Source of the DNA: an uncultured Clostridium sp. | Lineage (GTDB): Bacteria > Bacillota > Clostridia > Clostridiales > Clostridiaceae | Length of the DNA stretch: 64,000 nt | Reading direction: 5' to 3' | NCBI GenBank assembly: GCA_902785295.1 | Contig: CACZYK010000001.1 | Span: 1-64,000, forward strand | Part shown: positions 54,877 to 63,878 of the stretch, piece by piece | Numbering within the stretch: the first letter of the stretch is position 1 | Layout of the letters: every line of letters begins with the position of its first letter | The notes under the pieces: model-generated | Seen by the model: the letters and a program-made list of their open reading frames with translations, nothing else | Databases searched by the model: none | Told to the model about the DNA's origin: nothing | Position numbers and translations under genes: made by a program

Positions 54877-55755
54877 TTATTTACTTGTTATGTCCATATA
54901 TTTATCTGGTCTTCTATCTCTAAAGATTCCCCAGCTTAGTCTATCTTCATAATTTGAATCTAGGTCAATTGAAGCACAGATAACATCTTCTTCTTCTCTT
55001 CCTAACTCCTTAACTATTTCTCCTGTGTCGTCTGTTATAAATGAGGAACCATAAAATAATAGTTGTGATTCTTGGTTGTCATTTTCTTTGCAAGGTGTAA
55101 CTTTTTCTAGTCCTACTCTATTCGCAGCTACAACAGGAATTAAGTTTGCAGCTGAGTGTCCTTGCATACATCTTCTCCAATGTGGCATGCTGTCTCTTTC
55201 TAGTATAGGCTCACTTCCTATTGCTGTTGGGTAAAATATTATTTCTGCTCCATTTAAGGTAAGGGCTCTTGCTGTTTCTGGAAACCACTGGTCCCAGCAT
55301 ATTCCTATACCAATATTTGCAAATCTAGTTTTAAATACCTTAAATCCTGTATCTCCTGGGGTGAAGTAAAACTTTTCTTGATAAAAGTGGTCATCTGGGA
55401 TATGTGTCTTTCTATAAATTCCTAAGATAGAGCCATCTGCATCAATAACAGCAATGCTATTAAATAAGGTGTTTCCGCTTTTTTCATAAAAGCTTATTGG
55501 AAGTACCACATTAAGCTCCTTTGCTATATTTTTAAAGTGATTTATTGCTTTATTATCTTCAGGAGTACTTGCAAAGTTATAATAATCATATCTTTTTTCT
55601 TGACAGAAATATTGTCTTTCAAATAATTCTGGCAATAATATAATATTTGCACCTTTTTTTGCTGCTTTTCTTATAAGTTCTTCTGCCTTATTTATATTTT
55701 CTTCTACAACTTTTGAGCATTTCATTTGAACTGCTGCTACAACTACATTTCTCAT
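54877..55755 (-). CDS. aguB: N-carbamoylputrescine amidase
   Basis: This 292-residue nitrilase-superfamily enzyme hydrolyses N-carbamoylputrescine to putrescine, CO2 and ammonia. The catalytic triad is visible: E43 (LLPELFERQYF), K116 (YRKTHIPDD) and C153 (GICWDQWFPE). Length and motif order are normal for AguB. It is the last gene of the minus-strand polyamine operon, 91 bp after aguA. A 26-bp repeat in that gap appears to supply its AAAGGAAGGTGG ribosome binding site. Product and operon agree, so the call is secure. Confidence 0.95.
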   Translation of the reverse strand: MRNVVVAAVQMKCSKVVEENINKAEELIRKAAKKGANIILLPELFERQYFCQEKRYDYYNFASTPEDNKAINHFKNIAKELNVVLPISFYEKSGNTLFNSIAVIDADGSILGIYRKTHIPDDHFYQEKFYFTPGDTGFKVFKTRFANIGIGICWDQWFPETARALTLNGAEIIFYPTAIGSEPILERDSMPHWRRCMQGHSAANLIPVVAANRVGLEKVTPCKENDNQESQLLFYGSSFITDDTGEIVKELGREEEDVICASIDLDSNYEDRLSWGIFRDRRPDKYMDITSK

Positions 55756-55765
55756 ATGTTTTCCA

Positions 55766-55860
55766 CCTTCCTTTAAATTATTTTGGAATTTACTAATAAA
55801 TATTTATTTTCAACAAAATTTAAATATCTTTTTTCCTTCCTTTAAATTATTCTGGAATTT
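55766..55860. repeat. 26-bp direct repeat spanning the aguA 3' end and the aguB leader
   Basis: CCTTCCTTTAAATTATTTTGGAATTT (55766-55791) and its copy at 55835-55860 differ at one base. The second contains the aguA stop codon; the first contains the aguB ribosome binding site (read on the minus strand). It is a small local duplication. Confidence 0.8.
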
Positions 55861-56941
55861 GCTGGGTTATGCAATGTATGTTTCCCCCACCAACAATTAT
55901 ATCTCTTGCATAAATTGGAACTATATTTCTATCTTTAAATAAATCACTTAATATTTCTACTGCTAGTTTATCATTTTCATCATTAAATTGAGGGACAATA
56001 ATAGAGTTATTTGATATATAAAAGTTAACATAGCTTGCTGCTAATCTTTCGTTAACTTCTCTCATGTCCTCCCCTTCTTCAAATTCAAATCCAGCTAGTT
56101 CTTCTTCTGTGATGCATATATGTTTTTTAGGGATAGGTAATTTTGTTATTTTAAACTTTCTTCCTTTTGCATCAGTTTCACTAGATAATATATCATAACA
56201 TTCCTTTGACATTTTATATTGCTCATCTTCTTTATCGTCTGTCCAAGCTAGCACAACGCTTGCTGGTTCCACAAAGGCACATACATTATCTACATGTTCA
56301 TTGGTTTCATCATTATATATGCCATGTTTTAGCCAAATTATTTTTTCTGCACCTAGGTATTTTTTTAAATTATCTTCTATTTGAAGTTTACTTAAATTAG
56401 GATTGCGTCCTTTACTTAATAGACAAGCCTCTGTAACTATTACTGTTCCTTCACCATCACTATGTATTGAGCCACCTTCAAGAACAAAGTGTTTTGCATC
56501 ATATGCTTCATATCCTAGTTTTTCACATACAGAAGAGGCAAGCTTTGAATCTTTATCCCAGTTTTTATAAAGACCATCAAATTCTCCACCCCATGCATTA
56601 AACTTCCAGCAAACTCCTCTTACATCTCCCTTATCATTAACAACAAAGGTTGGACAAGTGTCTCTTGCCCAAGCATCATCTGATTCAGTTTCTATTATTT
56701 TTATTTTATCAGATAGCATATTTTTAGCAGATTCTTTAACATCACTTTCTACTAGCATATATACCTCTTCGCTTTCTGAGATTGCTTCTGCAACATTTTT
56801 AAAGGCTTCTCTTGCTTTTTTTGCACCATATGTCCATGAACCTGGTCTTTTAGGCCATATCATAATACAGCCTTTATGCTTTTCAAATTCTCCTGGCATT
56901 CTAAATCCATCACTTTTAGGTATTGTCTTTAACTCTTTCAT
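55847..56941 (-). CDS. aguA: Agmatine deiminase
   Basis: This 364-residue enzyme of the pentein (peptidyl-arginine-deiminase-like) fold converts agmatine to N-carbamoylputrescine. Its C-terminus IIVGGGNIHCITQQIPE places the nucleophilic Cys at C357, as in characterised enzymes. FRMPGEFEKHKGCIMIWPKRPGSWTYG near the start, the D-x-W-x-R-D segment (SDDAWARDTCPTF near residue 87) and the H-x-D/E-like NEHVDNVCAF near 214 are also family marks. It begins 2 bp after the nspC stop. It lies between nspC and aguB in the operon, consistent with the agmatine route to putrescine. Confidence 0.96.
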   Translation of the reverse strand: MKELKTIPKSDGFRMPGEFEKHKGCIMIWPKRPGSWTYGAKKAREAFKNVAEAISESEEVYMLVESDVKESAKNMLSDKIKIIETESDDAWARDTCPTFVVNDKGDVRGVCWKFNAWGGEFDGLYKNWDKDSKLASSVCEKLGYEAYDAKHFVLEGGSIHSDGEGTVIVTEACLLSKGRNPNLSKLQIEDNLKKYLGAEKIIWLKHGIYNDETNEHVDNVCAFVEPASVVLAWTDDKEDEQYKMSKECYDILSSETDAKGRKFKITKLPIPKKHICITEEELAGFEFEEGEDMREVNERLAASYVNFYISNNSIIVPQFNDENDKLAVEILSDLFKDRNIVPIYARDIIVGGGNIHCITQQIPE

Positions 56942-56943
56942 AA

Positions 56944-58065
56944 TTATAATCTTCCTTTAAAATCTTTATATCCAAAACTTTTAATTACTTCACATTGATT
57001 ATTACTATGCATTACTGCAATGGATGGAAGTGGGATTCCATTAAATGTATTATTTTTAACCATAGAATATATAGCCATATCCTCAAAATATAATTTATCT
57101 CCTACCTTTATTTCTCTGTCAAATGAATAATCTCCTATAATGTCTCCTGCTAAACAAGTATATGAAGATAAACGATAGGTGTATTTTTTTTCATTAGGTT
57201 TTCCACTATCTTTAAGAGGTGGTCTATATGGCATTTCTAGTACATCTGGCATATGGCAAGCAGCTGAGGCATCTAATATAAGTATATCCATTCCATTATG
57301 AACAATATCTAAAACCTCTGTTACTAAATATCCAGCATTTAAAGCTATTGCTTCCCCTGGCTCAATATAAACTTGCAAATCATATTTTTCTTGTATATTT
57401 TTAATTAATTTTTTTAATAAATCTACATCATAATCTTCTCTTGTAATATGGTGTCCACCACCTATGTTAAGCCATTTCATTTTGTATAGATATTTCCCAA
57501 ACTTTTCTTCAACTACTTTTAAAGTTTTTTCTAAATCATCTGAATTTTGTTCACATAGTGTATGAAAGTGTAAGCCTTCTATATCATCTAATAAATCTTC
57601 TCTAAAATTACTTAATGTAACTCCAAGTCTTGAACCTTCAGCACAAGGGTCATATATTGCATGGCCCTCTTCTTGTGTTGAACATTCTGGGTTTATTCTT
57701 ATTCCTACACTTATTTTAGAACATATACTTTTGTATTTTTCATATTGACTAAAAGAGTTAAAGCTAATATGGTCACATATTTTTACTATTTCTTTTATGT
57801 CCTCTTCTTTAAAAGCTGGTGCATATACATGGTTTTCTTTATTCATCTCTTCTTTTCCAAGTCTAGCTTCATACAAGCCACTTGAAGTTGTTCCACTAAT
57901 ATATTTTTTTATAAGTGGATATTCATAATAACAAGAAAATGCCTTTTGAGCTAATAATATTTTACAACTTGTATCTTTTTCTACATCTTGTAGGATTTCA
58001 AGATTTTTAATTAATTTCCTCTCATCTATAACATAACAAGGTGTTTTTAATTCGTTTATTTTCAT
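56944..58065 (-). CDS. nspC: Carboxynorspermidine/carboxyspermidine decarboxylase
   Basis: This 373-residue PLP enzyme of the alanine-racemase-fold decarboxylase family converts carboxy(nor)spermidine to (nor)spermidine. K41 in LLAQKAFS is the PLP lysine. NIGGGHHITREDYD near residue 195 and the HTLCEQN segment near 150 are typical of the family. A C-terminal substrate segment CHMPDVLEMPYRP near 255 is also present. The start codon is immediately after the stop of the dehydrogenase gene, so they are coupled. Together they make spermidine from putrescine using aspartate semialdehyde. Confidence 0.95.
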   Translation of the reverse strand: MKINELKTPCYVIDERKLIKNLEILQDVEKDTSCKILLAQKAFSCYYEYPLIKKYISGTTSSGLYEARLGKEEMNKENHVYAPAFKEEDIKEIVKICDHISFNSFSQYEKYKSICSKISVGIRINPECSTQEEGHAIYDPCAEGSRLGVTLSNFREDLLDDIEGLHFHTLCEQNSDDLEKTLKVVEEKFGKYLYKMKWLNIGGGHHITREDYDVDLLKKLIKNIQEKYDLQVYIEPGEAIALNAGYLVTEVLDIVHNGMDILILDASAACHMPDVLEMPYRPPLKDSGKPNEKKYTYRLSSYTCLAGDIIGDYSFDREIKVGDKLYFEDMAIYSMVKNNTFNGIPLPSIAVMHSNNQCEVIKSFGYKDFKGRL

Positions 58066-59325
58066 CTATTCAACCTCTACTGGATTTTCACATACAACCC
58101 AAGGAAGTCCCCACTTATTAAGTGCTTCCATAAATGGGTCTGGATCAAATTCTTCAACATTAAATACGCCTTTTTTATTCCATACTCCATTAACAACTAG
58201 CATTGAGCCTATCATTGCTGGTACTCCTGTAGTGTATGATATTGCCTGTGAGCCAACTTCTTTATAACATTCTTGATGGTCACATACATTGTATATATAA
58301 ATAGTTTTTTCTTTTCCATCCTTTATACCTTTAAATATACAACCTATGTTAGTTTTACCTACTGTTCTAGGTCCTAGTGATGCTGGGTCTGGTAATAATG
58401 CTTTTAAAAATTGAATTGGTACTATTTCTTTACCTTCAAAGTTAATTGGTGATGTAGATAACATTCCTACATTTTCTAAACACTTCATATGTGTTAAGTA
58501 GCTTTGACCAAATGTCATAAAGAATCTTATTCTCTTTATTCCTGGTATGTTTTTAGCTAAAGATTCTATTTCCTCATGATGAAGAAGGTACATATCTTTT
58601 TTACCTACTTCTGGGAAGTCATATTCTCTTTTTACTTCCATTGGTTTAGTTTCAACCCAATGACCATCTTCCCAATATGAACCGTTTGCTGATACTTCTC
58701 GAAGATTTATTTCAGGATTAAAGTTTGTAGCAAATGGATAACCATGGTCTCCACCATTACAGTCTAAAATATCTATGTAATGTATTTCATCAAAATAATG
58801 CTTTAGGGCATAAGCTGAAAAAACACTTGTTACTCCTGGGTCAAATCCACTTCCAAGTAATGCTGTAAGGTTTTTATTTTTAAATTTTTCTTGGTATGCC
58901 CATTGCCATGAATAATCAAAATAAGCTGTAAATCCTTTTTCTTTACATCTTTTTTCATATACTTCTCTCCACTCAGGGTCATCAGTGTCTTCTGCTTCAT
59001 AATTTGCAGTATCAATATAGTTAACTCCAGCTTCAAGACAAGCGTCCATAATTGTTAAATCTTGATAAGGAAGCGCTACATTTAAAACAGCATCTGGCTT
59101 ATATGAATTAATAAGTGCTACTAATTCCTCTACATTATCTGCATCAACTTTAGCTGTTGTAATGTTTGTCTTTGTACTACCTTGAAGCTTTTCTTTAAGG
59201 GCATCACATTTAGATTTAGTACGACTAGCTATCATAATATCTGTAAATACCTCACTATTTTGACAACACTTATTGATTGCCACTGAAGCAACTCCACCAC
59301 AACCTATAATCATTAATTTACTCAT
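58066..59325 (-). CDS. Carboxynorspermidine/carboxyspermidine dehydrogenase (saccharopine-dehydrogenase-like)
   Basis: This 419-residue NADPH-dependent enzyme of the Lys9/saccharopine dehydrogenase family makes carboxyspermidine from putrescine and aspartate semialdehyde. The Rossmann loop is MIIGCGGVASVAINKC at residues 5-20. AALPYQDLTIMDACLEAGVNY-like patterns are seen near 93-112, with GSGFDPGVTSVFSAYALKHYFDE further on. In a clostridial operon with nspC this function is well established by context. The 3' end adjoins nspC and the start overlaps speE by 8 bp. Confidence 0.93.
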   Translation of the reverse strand: MSKLMIIGCGGVASVAINKCCQNSEVFTDIMIASRTKSKCDALKEKLQGSTKTNITTAKVDADNVEELVALINSYKPDAVLNVALPYQDLTIMDACLEAGVNYIDTANYEAEDTDDPEWREVYEKRCKEKGFTAYFDYSWQWAYQEKFKNKNLTALLGSGFDPGVTSVFSAYALKHYFDEIHYIDILDCNGGDHGYPFATNFNPEINLREVSANGSYWEDGHWVETKPMEVKREYDFPEVGKKDMYLLHHEEIESLAKNIPGIKRIRFFMTFGQSYLTHMKCLENVGMLSTSPINFEGKEIVPIQFLKALLPDPASLGPRTVGKTNIGCIFKGIKDGKEKTIYIYNVCDHQECYKEVGSQAISYTTGVPAMIGSMLVVNGVWNKKGVFNVEEFDPDPFMEALNKWGLPWVVCENPVEVE

Positions 59326-60184
59326 TTCTCTTTTCCTCCTCTTCTTCTAATAAATCTTCTACGTATTTTGGAAGCATAAATGCTCCTCTATGTAAATTAG
59401 TTGTATAATACCAGGTTTTTATTCCTCTTTCTTTCCATCTCTTTTCATCTAAATCATTAAGTGGATGATATTTTTTAGAAGCAAAGCCAAATAGCCAATA
59501 ACCTGATGGACATGTAGGAATATGTGCTTGATAAACTCTGCTTATTGGGAAAGAACGATATGCCTTTCTATGCATTTGCCTACAAGCTTCTTCATCCTCA
59601 TCATAAAAAGGACTTCCATGTTGATATACCATGATTCCATCATCTTTAAGTGCTTTATAACAACTTCCATAAAATTCTTTTGTAAATAACCCTTCTGTAT
59701 GTCCAAATGGGTCTGTGCTATCATTTATTATTAAATCATATTCATTTTTCTTATTACGTAAAAACCTTAACCCATCTTCATAATAAACATTAACACGAGG
59801 GTCTTGAAGCCCTATTGCTATTTCAGGAAATATTTTTTGACAAACATCTACAAACATCTTATCAGTTTCAACCACATCAATCTGCTCAATATTATCATAG
59901 TAAGTAAGCTCTTTAGCTACTCCTCCATCTCCCCCACCAATTATTAATACCTTTTTTACATTAGGATGAACTGCCATAGGTACATGGGTCACCATTTCAT
60001 CATAAATAAATTCATCCTTTTCTGAAAATACAATTTCTCCATCTAATGTTACAAATTTACCAAATTCTATAGAATCAAAAACATCTATTCTTTGATATTC
60101 GCTTCTGCCACTAAATAATTGTTTTTCTACCCTTATTGATATCTTTGCATTATCAGTATGAAGCTCTGAAAACCACATTTCCAT
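59318..60184 (-). CDS. speE: Spermidine synthase-like aminopropyltransferase
   Basis: This 288-residue aminopropyltransferase has the SAM-type loop LIIGGGDGGVAKELTYYD (about residues 81-98). The gatekeeper/catalytic region NDSTDPFGHTEGLFTKEFY (about 155-173) and YQHGSPFYD near 193 are also conserved. SpeE uses decarboxylated SAM to add an aminopropyl group to putrescine. No speD is visible in the window, so the donor must come from elsewhere or the enzyme has another amine substrate. It is coupled to the downstream dehydrogenase (8-bp overlap), with 6 bp after speA. The call is secure by motifs. Confidence 0.94.
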   Translation of the reverse strand: MEMWFSELHTDNAKISIRVEKQLFSGRSEYQRIDVFDSIEFGKFVTLDGEIVFSEKDEFIYDEMVTHVPMAVHPNVKKVLIIGGGDGGVAKELTYYDNIEQIDVVETDKMFVDVCQKIFPEIAIGLQDPRVNVYYEDGLRFLRNKKNEYDLIINDSTDPFGHTEGLFTKEFYGSCYKALKDDGIMVYQHGSPFYDEDEEACRQMHRKAYRSFPISRVYQAHIPTCPSGYWLFGFASKKYHPLNDLDEKRWKERGIKTWYYTTNLHRGAFMLPKYVEDLLEEEEEKRNE

Positions 60185-60190
60185 TACTTG

Positions 60191-61642
60191 TTACTCCTTT
60201 AAAACATTAATATTATTTACCTTTGGGTCTTCTGTTCCTTGCATTGAACAGCCCTTTTCTTTAGCATACATAATATATTCTGCTATTTCTTGAGTTATCA
60301 TCTCTCCAGGGGCTAGTATTGGAATTCCTGGTGGATAGCACATAACAAATTCCCCACAAATCTTTCCTGCTGCCTCTTTTATAGGTAGGGATACCTTTTC
60401 AGAATAAAAAGCTTTTTGTGGTGTTACTACAACTTCTGGCTGTATATATTCTCCTGAAAGCATTCCTGCTTTATCTTTTTTATATAATCTTTCAATATCA
60501 GCAAGTGCACCAACTAGTCTTTCTATGTCTTGAATTCTATCTCCTATAGATATGTATGCTAATATATTACCAAAATCTCCAAATTCAATTTGAATATCGT
60601 ATTCATCTCTTAAAAGGTCATAAACTTCTATTCCTGCAAGACCATTTCCTAATGTATAAATTGATAATTTAGTAATATCAAAATCAAAAACACTAGTACC
60701 ATTAATTAATTCTTTTCCATATGCATAATATCCACCTATTTGATTGATTTCATTTCGAGCATATTCTGCCATTTTAGCAACCTTTTCAAAGGATTCTTCC
60801 CCTCTAAGTGCTAAATTTCTTCTTGAAATATCAAGGCTTGATAATAATAAATATGAAGCACTTGTAGTCTGTGTTAAATTAATTATTTGTCTTACATAAT
60901 CAGCATTTACATTTGTATTTGTAAGCAAAATAGAACTTTGAGTAAGGCTTCCTCCTGATTTATGCATAGATATAGCTGCCATATCAGCCCCTGCTTCCAT
61001 TGCTGATATAGGAAGATTTTTATTAAAATAAAAATGTGTTCCATGAGCCTCATCTGCTAAAACCTTCATCCCATATGAATGAGCAAGCTTTACTATTGAT
61101 TTTATATCTGAACATATACCATAATATGTTGGATTGTTTACAAAAACTGCTACAGCATCTGTATTGTTTTTTATTGCTTCTTCTACACAACTAAATTCCA
61201 TTCCTAATGCTATTCCTAATTCTGAATTTATCTTTGGATTTACATAAACTGGGATAGCACCACAAAGAACCATTGCATTAATTACACTTTTATGTACATT
61301 TCTTGGCAAGATAATTTTATCTCCTGCTTTACACACAGATAAAATCATATTTTGAACTGCTGATGTAGTTCCTCCAACCATAAGAAACGCATTTTTAGCA
61401 CCAAAAGCATCTGCTGTAAGCTTTTCTGCTTCACGAATAACAGATATAGGATGACACAAATTATCTAATGGTTTCATAGAATTTACATCTAAGCCAACAC
61501 ATTTTTCTCCAAGTAACTCAACTAATTCTGGATTACCTCGCCCTCTTTTGTGACCTGGTACATCAAATGGGACCACTCTCTTTTTCCTAAATTTTTGTAA
61601 TGCTTCATAAATTGGGGCTGATTTTTGCTTTTCTCTATCCAT
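60191..61642 (-). CDS. speA: Arginine decarboxylase, aspartate aminotransferase-fold type
   Basis: This 483-residue PLP enzyme of the Orn/Lys/Arg decarboxylase major-domain family lacks the long wing domain of the inducible enterobacterial enzymes. DVPGHKRGRGNPE is at residues 27-39, the pyridine-stacking/cofactor segment VLADEAHGTHF near 194-204, and K228 is the PLP lysine in SMHKSGGS. Given aguA and aguB downstream, arginine to agmatine is the likely reaction, not lysine decarboxylation. It is the first gene of the operon, with AAGGAG seven bases before the ATG at 61642. A long structured leader precedes it. Confidence 0.9.
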   Translation of the reverse strand: MDREKQKSAPIYEALQKFRKKRVVPFDVPGHKRGRGNPELVELLGEKCVGLDVNSMKPLDNLCHPISVIREAEKLTADAFGAKNAFLMVGGTTSAVQNMILSVCKAGDKIILPRNVHKSVINAMVLCGAIPVYVNPKINSELGIALGMEFSCVEEAIKNNTDAVAVFVNNPTYYGICSDIKSIVKLAHSYGMKVLADEAHGTHFYFNKNLPISAMEAGADMAAISMHKSGGSLTQSSILLTNTNVNADYVRQIINLTQTTSASYLLLSSLDISRRNLALRGEESFEKVAKMAEYARNEINQIGGYYAYGKELINGTSVFDFDITKLSIYTLGNGLAGIEVYDLLRDEYDIQIEFGDFGNILAYISIGDRIQDIERLVGALADIERLYKKDKAGMLSGEYIQPEVVVTPQKAFYSEKVSLPIKEAAGKICGEFVMCYPPGIPILAPGEMITQEIAEYIMYAKEKGCSMQGTEDPKVNNINVLKE

Positions 61643-62040
61643 AAATTCACTCCTTTGTGTACCAAAAAGGAAATTTCTAAACTTTTTTCTTACTTAAGCT
61701 TAAAAGTTATCTATAGTTTAATAACTAACATAATTTCCTTATAATAAAAAAACAGATGATATATACACCATCTGCGTAAATAAACAACATAATTTATTCA
61801 TAGATAAAAATAATCTAATAAAATTGAAGTATGAATAATATCCCTTAGAGTCTCATAGCAAATATACTGTTACTACTCTTATTGAATGTTTCACAAGATG
61901 ATATGCATTAAAATACGATTATAAAGTAATCAACTTATAAAATTTGAGCTAGAAGCTCAATCAATAATGTGAGAAATTACTATTTCTCACGCCGGCAACT
62001 GACCCCTCTGTCCGTCTGAGTTTTTCTAAATTAATAGTGG
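61643..62040 (-). promoter_or_regulatory. Structured speA leader with terminator
   Basis: The minus-strand leader contains several structural elements. At 62030-61990 there is a GC-rich, possibly folded segment (CTCAGACGGACAGAGGGGTC, then GTTGCCGGCGTGAG). Hairpins follow at 61990-61969 (9-bp stem, GTGAGAAAT/ATTTCTCAC) and near 61957-61945 (GAGCT/AGCTC). A terminator lies at 61774-61746 (CAGATG stem, T7). A long-range inverted repeat AAGGAAATT/AATTTCCTT (61740-61732 and 61675-61667) lies before the start of speA. The layout fits transcription attenuation by a riboswitch or RNA-binding factor. I could not match a known class. The rest of the 537-bp gap is featureless. Confidence 0.55.
61746..61774 (-). 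terminator. Intrinsic terminator in the speA leader
   Basis: On the minus strand CAGATG (61774-61769), a loop that can add G-T and A-T pairs, CATCTG (61758-61753) and T7 form a good intrinsic terminator about 100 nt before the speA start. Confidence 0.75.
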
Positions 62041-62179
62041 TCATATATTCGCATGAAACTATATTATTATTTCATACATAACTTACCATAACATAAATAT
62101 TAATCCTTGTCAATTATTTGATGAATTTTTAACTTAATCATAACTTCTCCAATAAAATATTGTAATTTAAAAAAACAAT

Positions 62180-62587
62180 TTAAACATAATTATTTTCCTT
62201 AAGCCACTTATCATATTTTTGCATTGTTATTTTATATATTGTTTCTATGTCATACAGGTACATATTTACCTTTCCAATTGCTGAAGGTACCTCAACTCTT
62301 AATGTTTTCTTGATTTTAATAAACTCTGTGTCCTGCATTTTTTTAATCATCTTATCTGTTGCAAAAAATATATCTTTTAAATCCTTTCTTGTAAAACCTA
62401 AAAAATCAATACATTCAAAAAGGTCTATTTTATTAGTATTAAGAAGTTTTATCATCTCGTCTTTTTTTAATGTTTTTTTAACTTTTATATTATGTTTTTC
62501 TAAAACAGTAGTAATATTCTCCCTTGTTATATGTTTAAAATTATCTTTAACATAATCTCTAATCCATTCTTTAGTTATCATCTTCAT
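62180..62587 (-). CDS. Unknown 135-residue helical protein
   Basis: I do not recognise this protein. The likely start is the ATG at 62587 (MKMITKEWIRDYVK), with AGAGGTG six bases upstream; a GTG at 62596 lies inside that site. It contains two weakly similar helical parts (ITRENITTVLEKHNIKVKKTLKKDEMIKLL and LGFTRKDLKDIFFATDKMIKKM), like the small helix-extended-loop-helix or SAP-type domains of phage-related proteins. The C-terminus reads YDIETIYKITMQKYDKWLKENN. It is a stand-alone gene upstream of the polyamine leader. Its function is unknown. Confidence 0.6.
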   Translation of the reverse strand: MKMITKEWIRDYVKDNFKHITRENITTVLEKHNIKVKKTLKKDEMIKLLNTNKIDLFECIDFLGFTRKDLKDIFFATDKMIKKMQDTEFIKIKKTLRVEVPSAIGKVNMYLYDIETIYKITMQKYDKWLKENNYV

Positions 62588-62783
62588 TTTTATCACCTCT
62601 AAAAACTATTTTAGATTATTAATTATAATTATTATCACTTTTAATTAAAATAATTCAATTAATTCTCTAACTTTTCTATAGCATTCTTATATCTATCTTG
62701 ATTTTCTTTACCAATGAATTACTTAAAAACTTTTATGTTATAATAAACTTGTTTAATTGTTTAAATGATTGGAGTGATTAAAA

Positions 62784-63449
62784 ATGAAACCTTTAGAAGC
62801 AATAAAAAAAAGACATTCTGTTCGTTCTTTTGAAGATAAAAAAATTGAGGGAGAGGTAAAAGATAAACTTTTACAAATGATTGATAAATGTAATAAAGAA
62901 AGTGGTCTTCACATCCAGCTTGTACTTGATGAACCTAAAGCTTTTGATGGTTTTATGGCCCACTATGGGAAATTTTTAGGAGTTAAAAATTATATTACCT
63001 TAATTGGGAAAAAGACAAGTGATTTAGAAGAAACTTGTGGTTATTATGGAGAAAAACTTGTTATTTTAGCACAAAGTCTTGGACTAAATACCTGCTGGGT
63101 AGCAATGACTTATAGCAAAATAAAAAGTGCCTTTGAAATTAAAGATGGAGAAAAACTTTGTTGTGTTATTGCTATTGGTTATGGAAAAACTCAAGGAGTT
63201 TCTCATAAATCTAAATCAATTGAAAGTGTAAGTAAAGTAAATGGAAATATGCCCGATTGGTTTAAAAAAGGAGTAGAATCAGCACTTCTTGCTCCTACAG
63301 CTGTTAATCAGCAAAAATTTAAATTCATTTTAAATGGGAATAAAGTATCTGCTAAAGCTGGTATAGGTTTTTATAGTAAAATTGATCTTGGCATTGTAAA
63401 ATATCATTTTGAAGTTGGTGCTGGTATTAAAAACTTTACTTGGGAATAA
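62784..63449 (+). CDS. Nitroreductase family protein
   Basis: This 221-residue FMN-dependent reductase-like protein begins KPLEAIKKRHSVRSFEDKKI (residues 2-21), the phosphate/FMN-contact motif of the nitroreductase superfamily. A central GYYGEKLVILAQSLGLNTCWVA and the terminal AIGYGKTQ are typical. The C-terminal half has PTAVNQQKFKFILNGNKVSAKA, common in the clostridial members (TM1586-type NADH dehydrogenase/NAD(P)H nitroreductase group). The gene has GGAGTGATT upstream of its ATG and ends before a strong terminator. The physiological substrate is not known. Confidence 0.88.
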   Translation: MKPLEAIKKRHSVRSFEDKKIEGEVKDKLLQMIDKCNKESGLHIQLVLDEPKAFDGFMAHYGKFLGVKNYITLIGKKTSDLEETCGYYGEKLVILAQSLGLNTCWVAMTYSKIKSAFEIKDGEKLCCVIAIGYGKTQGVSHKSKSIESVSKVNGNMPDWFKKGVESALLAPTAVNQQKFKFILNGNKVSAKAGIGFYSKIDLGIVKYHFEVGAGIKNFTWE

Positions 63450-63510
63450 TCAAAAGATGTTTTGAATCTGTCAATATTTTGGTGTAAACTGAATAAATAA
63501 TATTTTGTTT

Positions 63511-63554
63511 AAAGTAAGGTTGAAAAAATTGAATTATAATTTCAACCTTACTTT
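63511..63554. terminator. Strong terminator after the nitroreductase gene
   Basis: AAAGTAAGGTTGAAA (63511-63525) is perfectly complementary to TTTCAACCTTACTTT (63540-63554). T-rich DNA follows on the plus strand. Confidence 0.85.
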
Positions 63555-63618
63555 TATGTATATTTTAATGATAACTCCTAAATTCACTAAATTATTATAT
63601 AGCCTCTAGATTTTTTTA

Positions 63619-63851
63619 TTAAGCATGTTTTTTTTCATTCATAATCTTGTTATATGCCCAAATTTCATCTATAAGTGCAAAGCCTTTTTCCTATCATCTA
63701 GCCCTTCATCAAAAATCTTTATTTTTTCTACTAATTTATTTGTGTCTCTTACTATTCTAAATTTATAATTTTCCATGCTATTTTCTGGTGAATCTGACTT
63801 TAGTTTATTAAGCATTTTAGTTATAATCCATGGAATTTTTATAATTTTCAC
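63619..63851 (-). pseudogene. Small gene broken by a probable frameshift
   Basis: From the ATG at 63851 a 60-codon frame (MKIIKIPWIITKMLNKLKSD..., ending KKALHL) stops at 63669. In another frame, immediately overlapping, the sequence continues as ALIDEIWAYNKIMNEKKHA and stops at 63619. Joining them needs a single-base indel near 63680, giving a natural-looking ...DDRKK-x-x-ALIDEIWAYNK end. So this is probably a frameshifted gene of about 77 residues, or a truncated but functional 60-residue protein. The family is not recognised. Confidence 0.4.
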
Positions 63852-63878
63852 ACTTTTTCAACAATATAATTAAGTTAT

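Noticed and set aside
61979-62030. Glycine, SAM-I, TPP, lysine or T-box riboswitch before speA
   Set aside because: The run ACTCAGACGGACAGAGG looks a little like the end of a glycine aptamer, and CCGGCAAC on the other strand like SAM-I. The remaining conserved parts of those classes (for example GGAGAG..., CTGGCCC..., T-box UGGNACC) are missing or in the wrong order.
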